Part shown: positions 37,745 through 46,720 of the stretch, one piece after another
Layout: each line of letters opens with the position of its first letter
Numbering within the stretch: the stretch's first letter is position 1
DNA from: JACVRW01 sp963746825
Lineage (GTDB): Bacteria > Actinomycetota > Thermoleophilia > Solirubrobacterales > Thermoleophilaceae
Assembly (NCBI GenBank): GCA_963746825.1
Contig: CAVVCU010000003.1
Coordinates: forward strand, 310,001 to 374,000
DNA: 64,000 nucleotides
Direction of reading: 5' to 3'
Position numbers and translations under genes: made by a program
Notes under the pieces: model-generated
The model's input: the letters and a program-made list of their open reading frames with translations, nothing else
Databases searched by the model: none
What the model was told of the DNA's origin: nothing

Positions 37745-38350
37745 TCAGCTTCGGCGCACGCGCGCCGGGCTACGCCGCACGAAGCGGGCGAACGCCACCA
37801 CGCGCTGGGCGGCGCTGTGCAGGGGATGGCAGGCGGTGAGCACGAGGCGGTTGTAGGCGACCTTGTCGGTCACCCAGAGCGCGCTGTCGTCGACGATGCG
37901 GGTGCGCTCGACGCGGTAGTGGAAGGTGCCGTCGGGCATCTCGACGACGATCCGGTCGCCCCGCTTGAGCTGGTCGATCGTCCGGAAGGGCGCGCCGTAG
38001 GTGGTGCGGTGGCCCGCGATGGCCACGGTGCCGCGCTCGCCCGGCAGCGGCGTGTCGGGGTAGTGGCCGGGACCCTTGCGAAGGGTGTCGGTGTCGGTGC
38101 CCTCGACGACGTAGTACGAGCGGTCGAGGGAGGGCAGCTCGAGGCGCGCGATGGCGTCGCCCTTCAACGGCCGGCGCTCGATCACCCGCCGCGGTGGGCG
38201 TATGTAGGCCTCGGAGAGCTCGGCCTGCTCTCGCTCGGCCACCAGGGCGGAGATGGGCTCCTGCCACGCGACGGTGGCGCCGGCGTCGGCGATCAGCAGC
38301 ACGCCGCTGACCATCATCACCGAAGCCACAAATCGCACCACTGCCCGCAT
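37745..38350 (-). CDS. srtE: Class E sortase
   Basis: A 201-residue sortase with an N-terminal membrane segment (VVRFVASVMMVSGVLLIADAGA) and the catalytic triad H114 in AIAGHRTTYG, C174 in LTACHPLHSA and R183 in AAQRVVAF. The ERGTVAIAGHRTTYGAPF block matches actinobacterial class E enzymes. It cleaves an LPXTG-like signal and joins the protein to the peptidoglycan; the LPFTG protein at 24790 is the only candidate substrate in this window. Start ATG at 38350. Divergent from PEP carboxykinase. Confidence 0.86.
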   Translation of the reverse strand: MRAVVRFVASVMMVSGVLLIADAGATVAWQEPISALVAEREQAELSEAYIRPPRRVIERRPLKGDAIARLELPSLDRSYYVVEGTDTDTLRKGPGHYPDTPLPGERGTVAIAGHRTTYGAPFRTIDQLKRGDRIVVEMPDGTFHYRVERTRIVDDSALWVTDKVAYNRLVLTACHPLHSAAQRVVAFARFVRRSPARVRRS

Positions 38351-38431
38351 TTGCCCCAGTGTAGGAGGGAAGTTGGGATACGGTAAAAGCCTCCCGGACC
38401 GCGAGGGAGAGAGAGAAGGAGCTACAGGACC

Positions 38432-40240
38432 GTGACCCAGACCACCACCGCCGCCACCACCAACCAGAAGCTGCTCGACTGGGTCGATTCGATGGCCGAG
38501 CTGACCCAGCCGCAGTCGATTCACTGGTGCGACGGGTCCGCCGAGGAGTACGAGGCGCTGTGTCGCGGGCTCGTCGAGGCGGGCACCTTCGAGAAGCTGT
38601 CGGAGGCCAAGCGGCCCAACTCCTACCTCGCCCGCTCCGATCCCGACGACGTAGCCCGGGTGGAGGACCGCACCTACATCTGCTCCGAGCGCGAGGAGGA
38701 CTCCGGCCCGACCAACAACTGGCGCGAGCCGGGCGACATGCGGGAGTCGTTGACCGGGCTCTTCCGCGGGTCGATGCGCGGCCGCACGATGTACGTGGTG
38801 CCGTTCTCGATGGGCCCACTCGGCTCGCCCATCGCCCATATCGGCGTACAGCTCACCGACTCGGCCTACGTGGCCGTGTCGATGCGGGTGATGACCCGCA
38901 TGGGCGCCCCCGCGCTCGAGGCGCTCGGCGCGGACGGCGAGTTCGTGCCGTGCCTGCACTCGGTGGGGATGCCGCTGAACGAGGGCGAGGAGGACGTGGC
39001 CTGGCCCTGCAACGCCGAGAACAAGTACATCGTGCACTTCCCGGAGAGCCGCGAGATCTGGTCGTTCGGCTCGGGCTACGGCGGGAACGCCCTGCTGGGC
39101 AAGAAGTGCTTCGCGCTGCGCATCGCCTCGGTGATGGCCCGCGACGAGGGCTGGATGGCCGAGCACATGCTGATCCTCAAGCTGACCTCGCCCGAGGGGG
39201 AGGTCAAGTACGTGGCCGGGGCGTTTCCGTCCGCGTGCGGCAAGACCAACCTCGCGATGCTCGTGCCCACCCTCGAGGGCTGGAAGGTCGAGACCGTCGG
39301 CGACGACATCTCCTGGATGCGCTTCGGCGAAGACGGGCGTCTATACGCGATCAACCCCGAGGCCGGCTTCTTCGGCGTCGCTCCGGGCACGAGCAAGGCC
39401 ACCAACCCCAACGCCATGGCCACCGTGCGCGAGAACACCGTGTTCACCAACTGCGCGCTCACCGACGACGGCGACGTCTGGTGGGAGGGCATGACGCCGG
39501 ATCCCCCGGCTCACGCCATCGACTGGAAGGGCCGCGACTGGACGCCCGACGAGGAGGAGCCGTCCTCGCACCCCAACGCGCGCTTCACGGTGCCCGCGGA
39601 CCAGTGCCCGTCGATCGCCGACAACTGGGAGGACCCGGCCGGCGTGCCCATCGAGGCGTTTCTCTTCGGCGGCCGCCGGGCCACGGTCATGCCCCTGGTG
39701 ACAGAGGCCTTCGACTGGGAGCACGGCGTCTTCCAGGGGGCGGTGATGGGCTCCGAGAAGACCGCGGCGGCCAGCGGCGCCGTGGGCGACCTGCGCTTCG
39801 ACCCGATGGCCATGCTGCCCTTCTGCGGCTACAACATGGCCGACTACTTCGGACACTGGCTCGAGATCGGCCGCCGGCCCGACGCCGTTCTGCCCAAGAT
39901 CTTCATGGTCAACTGGTTTCGCAAGGACGAGCAGGGCGACTTCCTGTGGCCGGGCTTCGGCGAGAACAGCCGGGTGCTCGCGTGGATCTTTCGCCGCTGC
40001 GACGACGCGGCCGACGCCGAGGAGACCCCGGTCGGGCTCCTTCCCGGCGCCGAGGCCCTCGACGTATCCGGCCTCGACCTCGCGCCGGGCGCGCTGCGCG
40101 AGCTGCTCGAGATCGACACCGAGCAGTGGAAGGCCCAGCTGCCTCAGGTCAAGGAACACTTCGCGCAGTTCGGCGACCGCCTACCGGCTGAGCTGCGCGA
40201 GCAGCTGGAGGGGCTCGAGAGCAGGCTCGGCGGGTCGTGA
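38432..40240 (+). CDS. pckG: Phosphoenolpyruvate carboxykinase (GTP)
   Basis: A 602-residue PckG. It interconverts oxaloacetate and PEP with GTP/GDP, the entry to gluconeogenesis. The P-loop is FPSACGKTNLAML, the metal and substrate region is YGGNALLGKKCFALRIAS, with WFRKDEQGDFLWPGFGENSRVL near the C-terminus. Start is the GTG at 38432 with AAGGAG about 10 nt upstream. Downstream the stop overlaps the GTG of the GNAT gene by 4 nt. Length is normal for the family. Confidence 0.96.
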   Translation: MTQTTTAATTNQKLLDWVDSMAELTQPQSIHWCDGSAEEYEALCRGLVEAGTFEKLSEAKRPNSYLARSDPDDVARVEDRTYICSEREEDSGPTNNWREPGDMRESLTGLFRGSMRGRTMYVVPFSMGPLGSPIAHIGVQLTDSAYVAVSMRVMTRMGAPALEALGADGEFVPCLHSVGMPLNEGEEDVAWPCNAENKYIVHFPESREIWSFGSGYGGNALLGKKCFALRIASVMARDEGWMAEHMLILKLTSPEGEVKYVAGAFPSACGKTNLAMLVPTLEGWKVETVGDDISWMRFGEDGRLYAINPEAGFFGVAPGTSKATNPNAMATVRENTVFTNCALTDDGDVWWEGMTPDPPAHAIDWKGRDWTPDEEEPSSHPNARFTVPADQCPSIADNWEDPAGVPIEAFLFGGRRATVMPLVTEAFDWEHGVFQGAVMGSEKTAAASGAVGDLRFDPMAMLPFCGYNMADYFGHWLEIGRRPDAVLPKIFMVNWFRKDEQGDFLWPGFGENSRVLAWIFRRCDDAADAEETPVGLLPGAEALDVSGLDLAPGALRELLEIDTEQWKAQLPQVKEHFAQFGDRLPAELREQLEGLESRLGGS

Positions 40241-41343
40241 GCTCGATCCGCCCCGCCACTCTCGAGGACGTGCCGGGAGCGGTTCGGCTCTTTCAGCGCA
40301 TGATGCCCGCCTACTCCGACGTGGCACCGGCGGGCCTCGAGGCGTTCTTCAGGCGTGCGCTGTTCGACAACCCGGCCACCGACCCGCAGATCCCCTCGCT
40401 GGTGTCCGAGGGCAGCGGCGGGCGCATCGTCGGCTTCGTAGGAGCGCAGGTGCGCCCGATGCGCTTCGACGGGCGCCCGATCCGGGTGGCCTCGGCCTCA
40501 CACCTGGTGGCCGATCCCGACGAGCGGCGGCCCATCGGCGCCCTTCTGCTGCGCTCCTTTCTGACTGGCCGCCAGGAGGCGACGGTCACCGACACCGCCA
40601 CGCCGGTGGTCACCCGCATCTGGCTGGCGCTCGGCGGCCGGCCGCGCCACCTCGGCGGCATCGAGTGGATCCGCATCCTCAAGCCGGGCGGCGTGGCCGC
40701 GAACACCCTCGCGCGCAAGCGTCGCAAGGAGAGTCGCGCGGCGGAGGCGGTGGGCGATGCGCTCGACTCGGCCTTCGCCAAGCCGGTCAGCCGCTTCCTG
40801 GGAACGAACGAGGCGGACGGCGACGAGGAGCCGCTGACGCCGGCGTCGATGCTCGAGCACCTGCCCGAGCTGACCAACTCGCTGCGCCTCGTGCCCGACT
40901 ACGACGAGCGCTACCTCGAATGGCTGTTCGGCGAGCTCGGGCGCATGCGCCCTGACGGGCGAACGATCGCGACGCTGGTGCGCAACCGGGGCCGGGTCGC
41001 CGGCTGGTACATCTACCGCCTGCGCAAGGGCGACCTGAGCGAGGTGGCCGAGGTGGCCACCCGGCTCGAGGACGCCGGCTGCGTGCTCGACCACATGTTC
41101 CAGCACGCCGCCGACGGTGGCGCGGGCGGGTTGCGCGGTCACCTTGAGCCGCACCTCCTGGCCGCAGTGGGCGAGCGCCGGTGCGCGCTGCGCCACATCG
41201 GAGGGCGTCTCGTTCACTCGCGCGATCCCGACCTGGTGGACGCGATCAACTCGGGCTCGGCGATGCTCAGCCCGCTCGAGGGCGAGTGGACCGCCCTGCT
41301 GTGGCCGGGCCGCGCGGCCCACGCCGAATCTCCGCCGGATTGA
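40237..41343 (+). CDS. GNAT-like acetyltransferase domain protein
   Basis: A 368-residue cytosolic protein starting GTG, coupled to pckG by a GTGA overlap. The N-terminal half resembles GNAT acetyltransferases (SSIRPATLEDVPGAVRLFQR, IVGFVGAQVRPMRFDGRPIRVASASHLVADPDERRPIGALLL), with the acetyl-CoA loop only weakly kept. The C-terminal part (LVRNRGRVAGWYIYRLRKGDL) looks like a second GNAT-like half. Similar proteins occur next to polysaccharide genes. Substrate unknown. Confidence 0.65.
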   Translation: MSSIRPATLEDVPGAVRLFQRMMPAYSDVAPAGLEAFFRRALFDNPATDPQIPSLVSEGSGGRIVGFVGAQVRPMRFDGRPIRVASASHLVADPDERRPIGALLLRSFLTGRQEATVTDTATPVVTRIWLALGGRPRHLGGIEWIRILKPGGVAANTLARKRRKESRAAEAVGDALDSAFAKPVSRFLGTNEADGDEEPLTPASMLEHLPELTNSLRLVPDYDERYLEWLFGELGRMRPDGRTIATLVRNRGRVAGWYIYRLRKGDLSEVAEVATRLEDAGCVLDHMFQHAADGGAGGLRGHLEPHLLAAVGERRCALRHIGGRLVHSRDPDLVDAINSGSAMLSPLEGEWTALLWPGRAAHAESPPD

Positions 41344-41379
41344 CCCTCCAGTTTCGCCGGAGTAGTGCATTATGGTGCG

Positions 41380-42324
41380 ATGGTGAATCCAACTGATGCG
41401 GCTCCCCTCGACCGCCTCTGCGAGGCGACCGCACAGGCGGTGCGCGATCTGGGACGCCGCGGCGCCGTCGTCGCCGTCTCGGGCGGCATCGACTCGGGAG
41501 TGGTGGCGGGCATCTGCGCCCGCGCGCTCGGCCCCGAGGCGGTTCTCTGCCTGCGCCTGCCCGAACGCGACGTCGGCAGCTCCTCGTCCGACCTGGGCCT
41601 CGAGCTGGCCGAGGCGCTGGGCACGCCGACCGAGGAGCAGCCCATCACCGGCGCCCTCGAGGCGCTCGGCTGCTACAGCCGGCGCGACGAGGCTATCCGC
41701 AGCGTCTTCCCCGAGTACGACCCGTCCTGGCGCCACAAGCTGGTCCGCTCGGCGCCCACGGGCGGAATCACGTTCTTCTCGGTGACAGTGGAGCGTCCGG
41801 ACGGGACCACCGAGTCGCGCCGGATGCCGCCGCCCGCCTACCGGGCCCTTCTCGCCGCCACCAACATGAAGCAGCGCGTGCGCAAGCTGCTCGAGTACTC
41901 GTGGGCCGACCGGCTCGGCTACGCGGTGATCGGCACCCCCAACTTCCTGGAGTTCGACCAGGGGTTCTTCGTCAAGGGCGGCGACGGCCTGGCCGACGTG
42001 AAGCCGATCGCGAAGATCTTCAAGACCCAGGTCTATGCGCTGGCGCGAGAGCTCGGCCTGCCCGAGTCGATCGCCGGCCGCTATCCCACCACCGACACGT
42101 TCAGCCTGCCGCAGACCCAGGAGGAGTTCTACTTCGCCTATCCCTACGACCAGATGGACCTGCTCGTGTGGGGCGAGGGCGAGGGCGTGTCACCGGAGGA
42201 TCTCGCCTCCGACGTCCGCCTGGAGCCCGGCGACGTCGAGATCGCCTATCAGGAGATCGACCGGCGCCGCGTGGCCACGCGCTACCTCCATCACCCCGCC
42301 ATCGTCGTAGATCCCTGGGACTGA
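41380..42324 (+). CDS. NAD synthase-like PP-loop ATPase (NadE family)
   Basis: A 314-residue protein with the PP-loop VVAVSGGIDSGVVAGI (34-39 core), KPIAKIFKTQVYALARELGLPESI, and the NadE-like YPTTDTFSLPQTQEEFYF. It activates a carboxyl or carbonyl with ATP and then adds an amine. The usual NAD-synthase glutaminase domain is missing and the substrate loop differs (EFDQGFFVKGGDGLAD), so it need not make NAD. It sits directly before the AsnB-like gene and may form part of the same amidation module. The ATG at 41380 lacks a clear ribosome site; GTG 41365 is an alternative. Confidence 0.75.
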   Translation: MVNPTDAAPLDRLCEATAQAVRDLGRRGAVVAVSGGIDSGVVAGICARALGPEAVLCLRLPERDVGSSSSDLGLELAEALGTPTEEQPITGALEALGCYSRRDEAIRSVFPEYDPSWRHKLVRSAPTGGITFFSVTVERPDGTTESRRMPPPAYRALLAATNMKQRVRKLLEYSWADRLGYAVIGTPNFLEFDQGFFVKGGDGLADVKPIAKIFKTQVYALARELGLPESIAGRYPTTDTFSLPQTQEEFYFAYPYDQMDLLVWGEGEGVSPEDLASDVRLEPGDVEIAYQEIDRRRVATRYLHHPAIVVDPWD

Positions 42325-42325
42325 C

Positions 42326-44302
42326 ATGTGCGGCCTGGCTGGAATCGTGTGCGCCGACGCCCGGCGGCCGGTGGAGGAGGATCGCCTCCTGCGCATGGCC
42401 CGCGCGCTGCGCCACCGCGGGCCCGACGGCTTTGGGTTCGCGCGCGACGAGGGGGCGGGCTTCGTGTCCGCGCGGCTCGCCATCTTCGACCTGCCCGGCG
42501 GGTGGCAGCCGATCGAGGCCTCCCCGCGCGGGAACCTGATCGTCTACAACGGCGAGGTCTACAACCACCCGGAGCTGCGCGGCGAGCTCGCCCGCGACGG
42601 CGCGAGCTTCTCCACCACCACCGACACCGAGGTCGTCCTGCGCCTACTCGAGCGCGATGGCCTGCGGGCCCTCGACCGGCTCAACGGGCAGTTCGCCTTC
42701 GCCTGGTGGCAGCCGCGGGAGCGGCGCGTGGTGCTGGTGCGCGACCGCTTCGGCGTGCGTCCTCTGTACTGGTCAAAGCTCGACGACGGGACGATCGTCT
42801 TCGCTTCGGAGGCGCGCGCTCTGTTCGCCTCGGGCCTGGTGAGTCCCGCGCCCGACCTCCAGGGAATCGACGAGGTCTTCACCACGTGGGGCAGCCGCCC
42901 GCCCCGCACGGTCTTTCGCGGTGTGCAGCAGCTCCCGCCCGGCGGCCTGCTGGTGTGGGAGGACGGGCGCATCGTCGACGAGCGCACCTGGTGGACGCCG
43001 GCCCCGTGGGACCAGCCGGAGGAGAAGCAGGAACTGGGCAGCCTGATGCGCGACAGCGTGAGCCTTCGCCTGAGGGCCGACGTGCCCGTGGGCGCCTACC
43101 TGTCGGGCGGCCTCGACTCGAGCCTCATCTCCGCTCTTGCCCAGGAGACCACGGGCGGGCAGCTGCGCACCTTCTCGGTCGCCTTCACCAACGAGCTCTA
43201 CGACGAGCGCGCCTACCAGGAAGAGGTCGCGTCGGCGCTCGGCACCTCGCACCACGTGGTGGAGGCCGGCTCGGGGGAGATCGCGGGCGCCTTCCCCGAC
43301 GTGGTGCTGCACGCCGAGACGCCGATGGTGCGCACGGCGCCGGTGCCGCTCTACCTGCTGGCCCGCGAGGTCCGCGAGCAGGGCATCACCGTGGTGGCCA
43401 CGGGGGAGGGGGCCGACGAGCTCTTCTGGGGCTACGACCTGTTCAAGGAGGTGGCGCTGCGCCGCCTACACGCCCGGGACCCGGCGCGCGCCGAGGAGCT
43501 GCTCAGCCGCCTGTACCCCTACCTGGGCGCGGGCGCCGGGCGGCGCGGGCCGGCGTGGCAGCAGTTCATCCTCGAGACCGGGGCCGGCGACGACCCGCTC
43601 GCCTCTCACCTCACCCGCGTGGAGGCCACGGCGACGGTCAAGGCCTTCTACAGCGCCGACGTGGCGGCCGAGCTGGCCGGCACCGATCCGCTGGAGCGGC
43701 TGCGCTCCGACATGCCCGCCGGCTTTGGGGAGCTCGGTGATCTCGAACGCGCGTCGTGGCTCGAGGTCAAGACGTTGCTGGAGCCCTACCTGCTGGCCAC
43801 CCAGGGCGATCGCATGGCGATGGCCCACGGTGTCGAGGGTCGCTATCCCTTCCTCGACCACCGGGTATTCGCCGCGTCAGTCGGCCTGTCGCCCGAGGAC
43901 AAGCTCAACGGCCTCGACGACAAGGTCGCGCTGCGGCGGCTCGCCGACCAGGTGCTGCCGCCCTCGATCGCTCGCCGGCCCAAGCAGCCCTACCGCGCGC
44001 CCGAGGTCGAGCCGTTCTTCGCCGACGGGGCGCCCGAGTGGATCGATCACCTGCTCTCTCCCGAGTCGCTCGAGCGGGTCGGCATGTGGGACCCCGCGCG
44101 GGTGGGCGGCCTGCTGCGCCGCTGCCGCGCCGGCAGGGCCACGGGCATCCGCGAGGGCATGGCCTTCGTCGGGATCCTCTCGACCCAGCTGTGGCACGAG
44201 TCCTTCTGCGGAGAGCAGCAAGGAAGCTATGAACCCGAAGACATGGAACCGCGAGTGAGAATGGACAGGATGGCCGACCGAGCGACAGGGGCAACCGTAT
44301 GA
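42326..44302 (+). CDS. Asparagine synthase-like amidotransferase (AsnB family)
   Basis: A 658-residue protein. Glutaminase domain with Cys2 nucleophile (MCGLAGIVCAD), RHRGPDGFG and IVYNGEVYNHPELR; synthetase domain with the PP-loop YLSGGLDSSLIS (260-266 core) and GEGADELFWGYDLF. Relatives in polysaccharide clusters amidate sugars or acyl groups rather than make asparagine. Start ATG 2 nt after the NadE-like stop; the 3' end overlaps the ACP start. Context with ACP and ligase argues for a special substrate. Confidence 0.85.
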   Translation: MCGLAGIVCADARRPVEEDRLLRMARALRHRGPDGFGFARDEGAGFVSARLAIFDLPGGWQPIEASPRGNLIVYNGEVYNHPELRGELARDGASFSTTTDTEVVLRLLERDGLRALDRLNGQFAFAWWQPRERRVVLVRDRFGVRPLYWSKLDDGTIVFASEARALFASGLVSPAPDLQGIDEVFTTWGSRPPRTVFRGVQQLPPGGLLVWEDGRIVDERTWWTPAPWDQPEEKQELGSLMRDSVSLRLRADVPVGAYLSGGLDSSLISALAQETTGGQLRTFSVAFTNELYDERAYQEEVASALGTSHHVVEAGSGEIAGAFPDVVLHAETPMVRTAPVPLYLLAREVREQGITVVATGEGADELFWGYDLFKEVALRRLHARDPARAEELLSRLYPYLGAGAGRRGPAWQQFILETGAGDDPLASHLTRVEATATVKAFYSADVAAELAGTDPLERLRSDMPAGFGELGDLERASWLEVKTLLEPYLLATQGDRMAMAHGVEGRYPFLDHRVFAASVGLSPEDKLNGLDDKVALRRLADQVLPPSIARRPKQPYRAPEVEPFFADGAPEWIDHLLSPESLERVGMWDPARVGGLLRRCRAGRATGIREGMAFVGILSTQLWHESFCGEQQGSYEPEDMEPRVRMDRMADRATGATV

Positions 44303-44565
44303 GCGAGGCTCAAACCGACGTGCGCGCCGACGTGCGCCAGTACGTGCAGGAGAACTTTCTCTACCTGCGCCCCGACGTCGAGCTGAAGGACGAGGACGAC
44401 CTGCTGCAGCTCGGGATCATCGACTCGCTGGGATTCGTCGAGCTGGTCGAGGAGGTCCAGGTGCGCTACGGGATAACCGTTCAGGACGTCGACATCACCG
44501 AGGAGAACTTCGGCTCGGTCGACGCCATTGCGCGCTACGTCGAGGGGAGAAGGGCGGCGGGTTGA
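44299..44565 (+). CDS. Acyl carrier protein
   Basis: An 88-residue phosphopantetheine-binding protein. The attachment serine is S43 in LGIIDSLGFVELVEEV, with the usual helices and an acidic middle (DVELKDEDDLLQLG). It starts with an ATGA overlap of the AsnB-like gene and ends in a TTGA overlap with the ligase gene, so all three are translated together. Stand-alone ACP next to an adenylating ligase suggests loading of a specific acid for transfer to a sugar. Confidence 0.88.
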   Translation: MSEAQTDVRADVRQYVQENFLYLRPDVELKDEDDLLQLGIIDSLGFVELVEEVQVRYGITVQDVDITEENFGSVDAIARYVEGRRAAG

Positions 44566-46058
44566 TCACCCGCACCCTGCAGGAAGACCTCACGGCGGCA
44601 GCGGCCGCCGAGCCGGACAAGGTCGCGGTCAAGACCGACGCCGGCTCGATGACCTACGGCGAGTTCGACCGCGCGGCAGACAGGCTCGCCGCCGGGCTGT
44701 ACGCCCGGGGCGTCGAGCGCGGCGAGCGGGTGGTGCTGTTCCTGCCCAACGTGCTCGACATGTGCACGGCGCTGTTCGGCGTGGCCCGCGGCGGGGCGGC
44801 CTTCGTGCCCGTGAACGCCACCATGAAGGAGGCCAAGCTCGCCGAGGTGTTTCGCCTGGCGCGGCCGGCCGTGGTGTTGTGCGACGAGGAGCGCATGGAG
44901 ATCGCGCGGGCCGCCGCCGCCCTGGTCGAGGATCCCCCCGCCGTGGCCACGGTGGCCGAGGCCTCGGCCGACGGGCCCGTGCCCGACGGGCCGCTCGACA
45001 TCGACCTGGGCGCGGTGATGTTCACCTCCGGGTCGACCGGCGAGCCCAAGGGCGTGATGCTGTCGCACCGCAACTTCGCCTTCGCCACCACGTCGATCTG
45101 CGAGTACCTCGAGATGACCCCGGAGGACCGGATCCTGTCCATCCTGCCGCTGTCGTTCGGCTACGGGCTCTCGCAGCTGCTCACGTGCGTGAGGGCGCGG
45201 GCCACGCTCATACTGGAGCTGGGTCTGACGCTGCCGGGGCGGGTGGTGCGGCTGCTCGAGGATGAGAAGGCGACGGGCTTCCCCGCCGTGCCCACGGCCT
45301 ACGCGATGCTGACCGCGCTGAAGGGCCTGGCCGAGCGCGAGCTGCCGCACCTGCGCTTCGTGACCAACGCCGGAGCGGGCCTGTCCGGCCCCGGGCTCCA
45401 GGCCGTCCGCCGGACGTTCCCCCGCGCGCGGCTCTACTCCATGTACGGGCAGACCGAGTGCACGCGGGTGTGCTTTCTGCAGCCCGACCTGCTCGACGTG
45501 CGCCCCGCCTCGGTGGGCCGGGCCATTCCGGGCACCGACGCGTGGGTGGTGGGCCCGGGCGGGGGTCCGGCCGAGCCCGGCGAGGTGGGCGAGCTCATGG
45601 TGCGCGGCGATCACGTGATGCAGGGCTACTGGGACGACCCGGAGGGCACCAGCCGGCGCCTGCGCGCGGGGCGCTGGCCCTGGGAGCGCGTGCTGGCAAC
45701 CGGCGATCTGTTCCGAACCGACGAGGAGGGCTACCTCTACTTCGTGGGGCGCAGCGACGACATCATCAAGTCGCGCGGAGAGAAGGTGGCGCCCCGCGAG
45801 GTCGAGGACGTGCTGTACGGCCTGCCCGGCGTGGCCGAGGCCGCAGTGGTCGGCGTGCCCGACCGCCTGCTGGGCGAGGCGGTGATCGCCCACGTCGTCG
45901 TCGCCGAGGGAGCCGAGGGCGACGCGGAGGCGCTGCGCCGCGGCTGCGCCGAGCGCCTCGAGGACTACATGGTGCCGCGCCGGGTGGTGCTGCGCGAGGC
46001 CCTGCCCCGGACGCCGAACGGGAAGCTGGACCGGCGGGCTTTGGCCGCTGAGGGCTAA
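44562..46058 (+). CDS. Class I adenylate-forming ligase (acyl-ACP/CoA synthetase)
   Basis: A 498-residue enzyme with the phosphate loop FTSGSTGEPKGVMLSHRN, YGQTECTRVCFLQP, TGDLFRTDEEGY, VGRSDDIIKSRGEKVAPREVE and the lysine in PRTPNGKLDRRAL. It activates an acid as acyl-AMP and probably loads it on the neighbouring ACP. The hinge and length fit acyl-CoA/ACP ligases of polysaccharide or lipopeptide clusters. Start TTG at 44562 overlaps the ACP stop. The 3' end overlaps the convergent methyltransferase by 4 nt. Confidence 0.87.
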   Translation: MITRTLQEDLTAAAAAEPDKVAVKTDAGSMTYGEFDRAADRLAAGLYARGVERGERVVLFLPNVLDMCTALFGVARGGAAFVPVNATMKEAKLAEVFRLARPAVVLCDEERMEIARAAAALVEDPPAVATVAEASADGPVPDGPLDIDLGAVMFTSGSTGEPKGVMLSHRNFAFATTSICEYLEMTPEDRILSILPLSFGYGLSQLLTCVRARATLILELGLTLPGRVVRLLEDEKATGFPAVPTAYAMLTALKGLAERELPHLRFVTNAGAGLSGPGLQAVRRTFPRARLYSMYGQTECTRVCFLQPDLLDVRPASVGRAIPGTDAWVVGPGGGPAEPGEVGELMVRGDHVMQGYWDDPEGTSRRLRAGRWPWERVLATGDLFRTDEEGYLYFVGRSDDIIKSRGEKVAPREVEDVLYGLPGVAEAAVVGVPDRLLGEAVIAHVVVAEGAEGDAEALRRGCAERLEDYMVPRRVVLREALPRTPNGKLDRRALAAEG

Positions 46059-46693
46059 GCAGGGAACACGTACCAGCGCACCACGTCCGGGTTGACGCGC
46101 ATCACGCGGGCGCGGAGGCCCTCTCCGGTGGGCAGGGCAAATGCGCCCGCCGCGATCAGGCGATCGTGCTCGACCGGGTTCACGTAGACCAGGCGCAGCG
46201 CTCGCCCGCGCCTGCGGGCGAACACCGCCAGGCGCTCGGTCGCCTTCGTGAACAGCTCGCCCCTGAAGGGGTTGTGCAGGTAGACCACCGACAGGTCCTC
46301 GGGGATCTCCCAGGCCAGCACGTCGACCTCGGCGATCTCCACGTCACCGGCACGAAAGCGCTTGCGGTTGCGCTCCACGTTGGCCCGGGCGGCGGCGGCC
46401 AGGTCGGGTGAGAGCTCGACCCCGATCACCCGCTTGAAGCCGTAGGACATGGCGGCCTGAAGAACCACGCGGCCCTTGCCGCAGCCGAGGTCGGCGAACA
46501 CATCGTCCCGGGTCACCGACGAGGGCGCGAGGGCCCGGTGCAGGGTCAGCCAGCCGGACGGCTCGTAGCCCACGTTGTCCGGATCGGAGTAACCGAGCTC
46601 GTCCGCCTCCACGTGATCGCCCGTTTCGATCCCGTAGCGCCGCTCGAATATCACCCGCGAGACCGCGTTCTTGACTGCCTTGATCGCCGACAC
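46055..46693 (-). CDS. Class I SAM-dependent methyltransferase
   Basis: A 212-residue cytosolic methyltransferase. SAM motif I is FADLGCGKGRVVLQAA, then RVIGVELSPDLAAAARANV, and the catalytic region VVYLHNPFRGELF. The N-terminus (FERRYGIETGDHVEADELGYSDPDNVGYEPSG) is found in uncharacterised actinobacterial proteins. Start is a GTG at 46693. Methyl acceptor unknown. It is convergent with and overlaps the ligase gene. Confidence 0.8.
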   Translation of the reverse strand: MSAIKAVKNAVSRVIFERRYGIETGDHVEADELGYSDPDNVGYEPSGWLTLHRALAPSSVTRDDVFADLGCGKGRVVLQAAMSYGFKRVIGVELSPDLAAAARANVERNRKRFRAGDVEIAEVDVLAWEIPEDLSVVYLHNPFRGELFTKATERLAVFARRRGRALRLVYVNPVEHDRLIAAGAFALPTGEGLRARVMRVNPDVVRWYVFPA

Positions 46694-46720
46694 CGGGCGA
46701 GGGTAACGAAACCCCGGAGG

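Noticed and set aside
19082..38350. Exosortase/PEP-CTERM system
   Set aside because: No exosortase-like multi-helix protein and no PEP-CTERM signal was found. The anchoring signs are LPFTG and a class E sortase.
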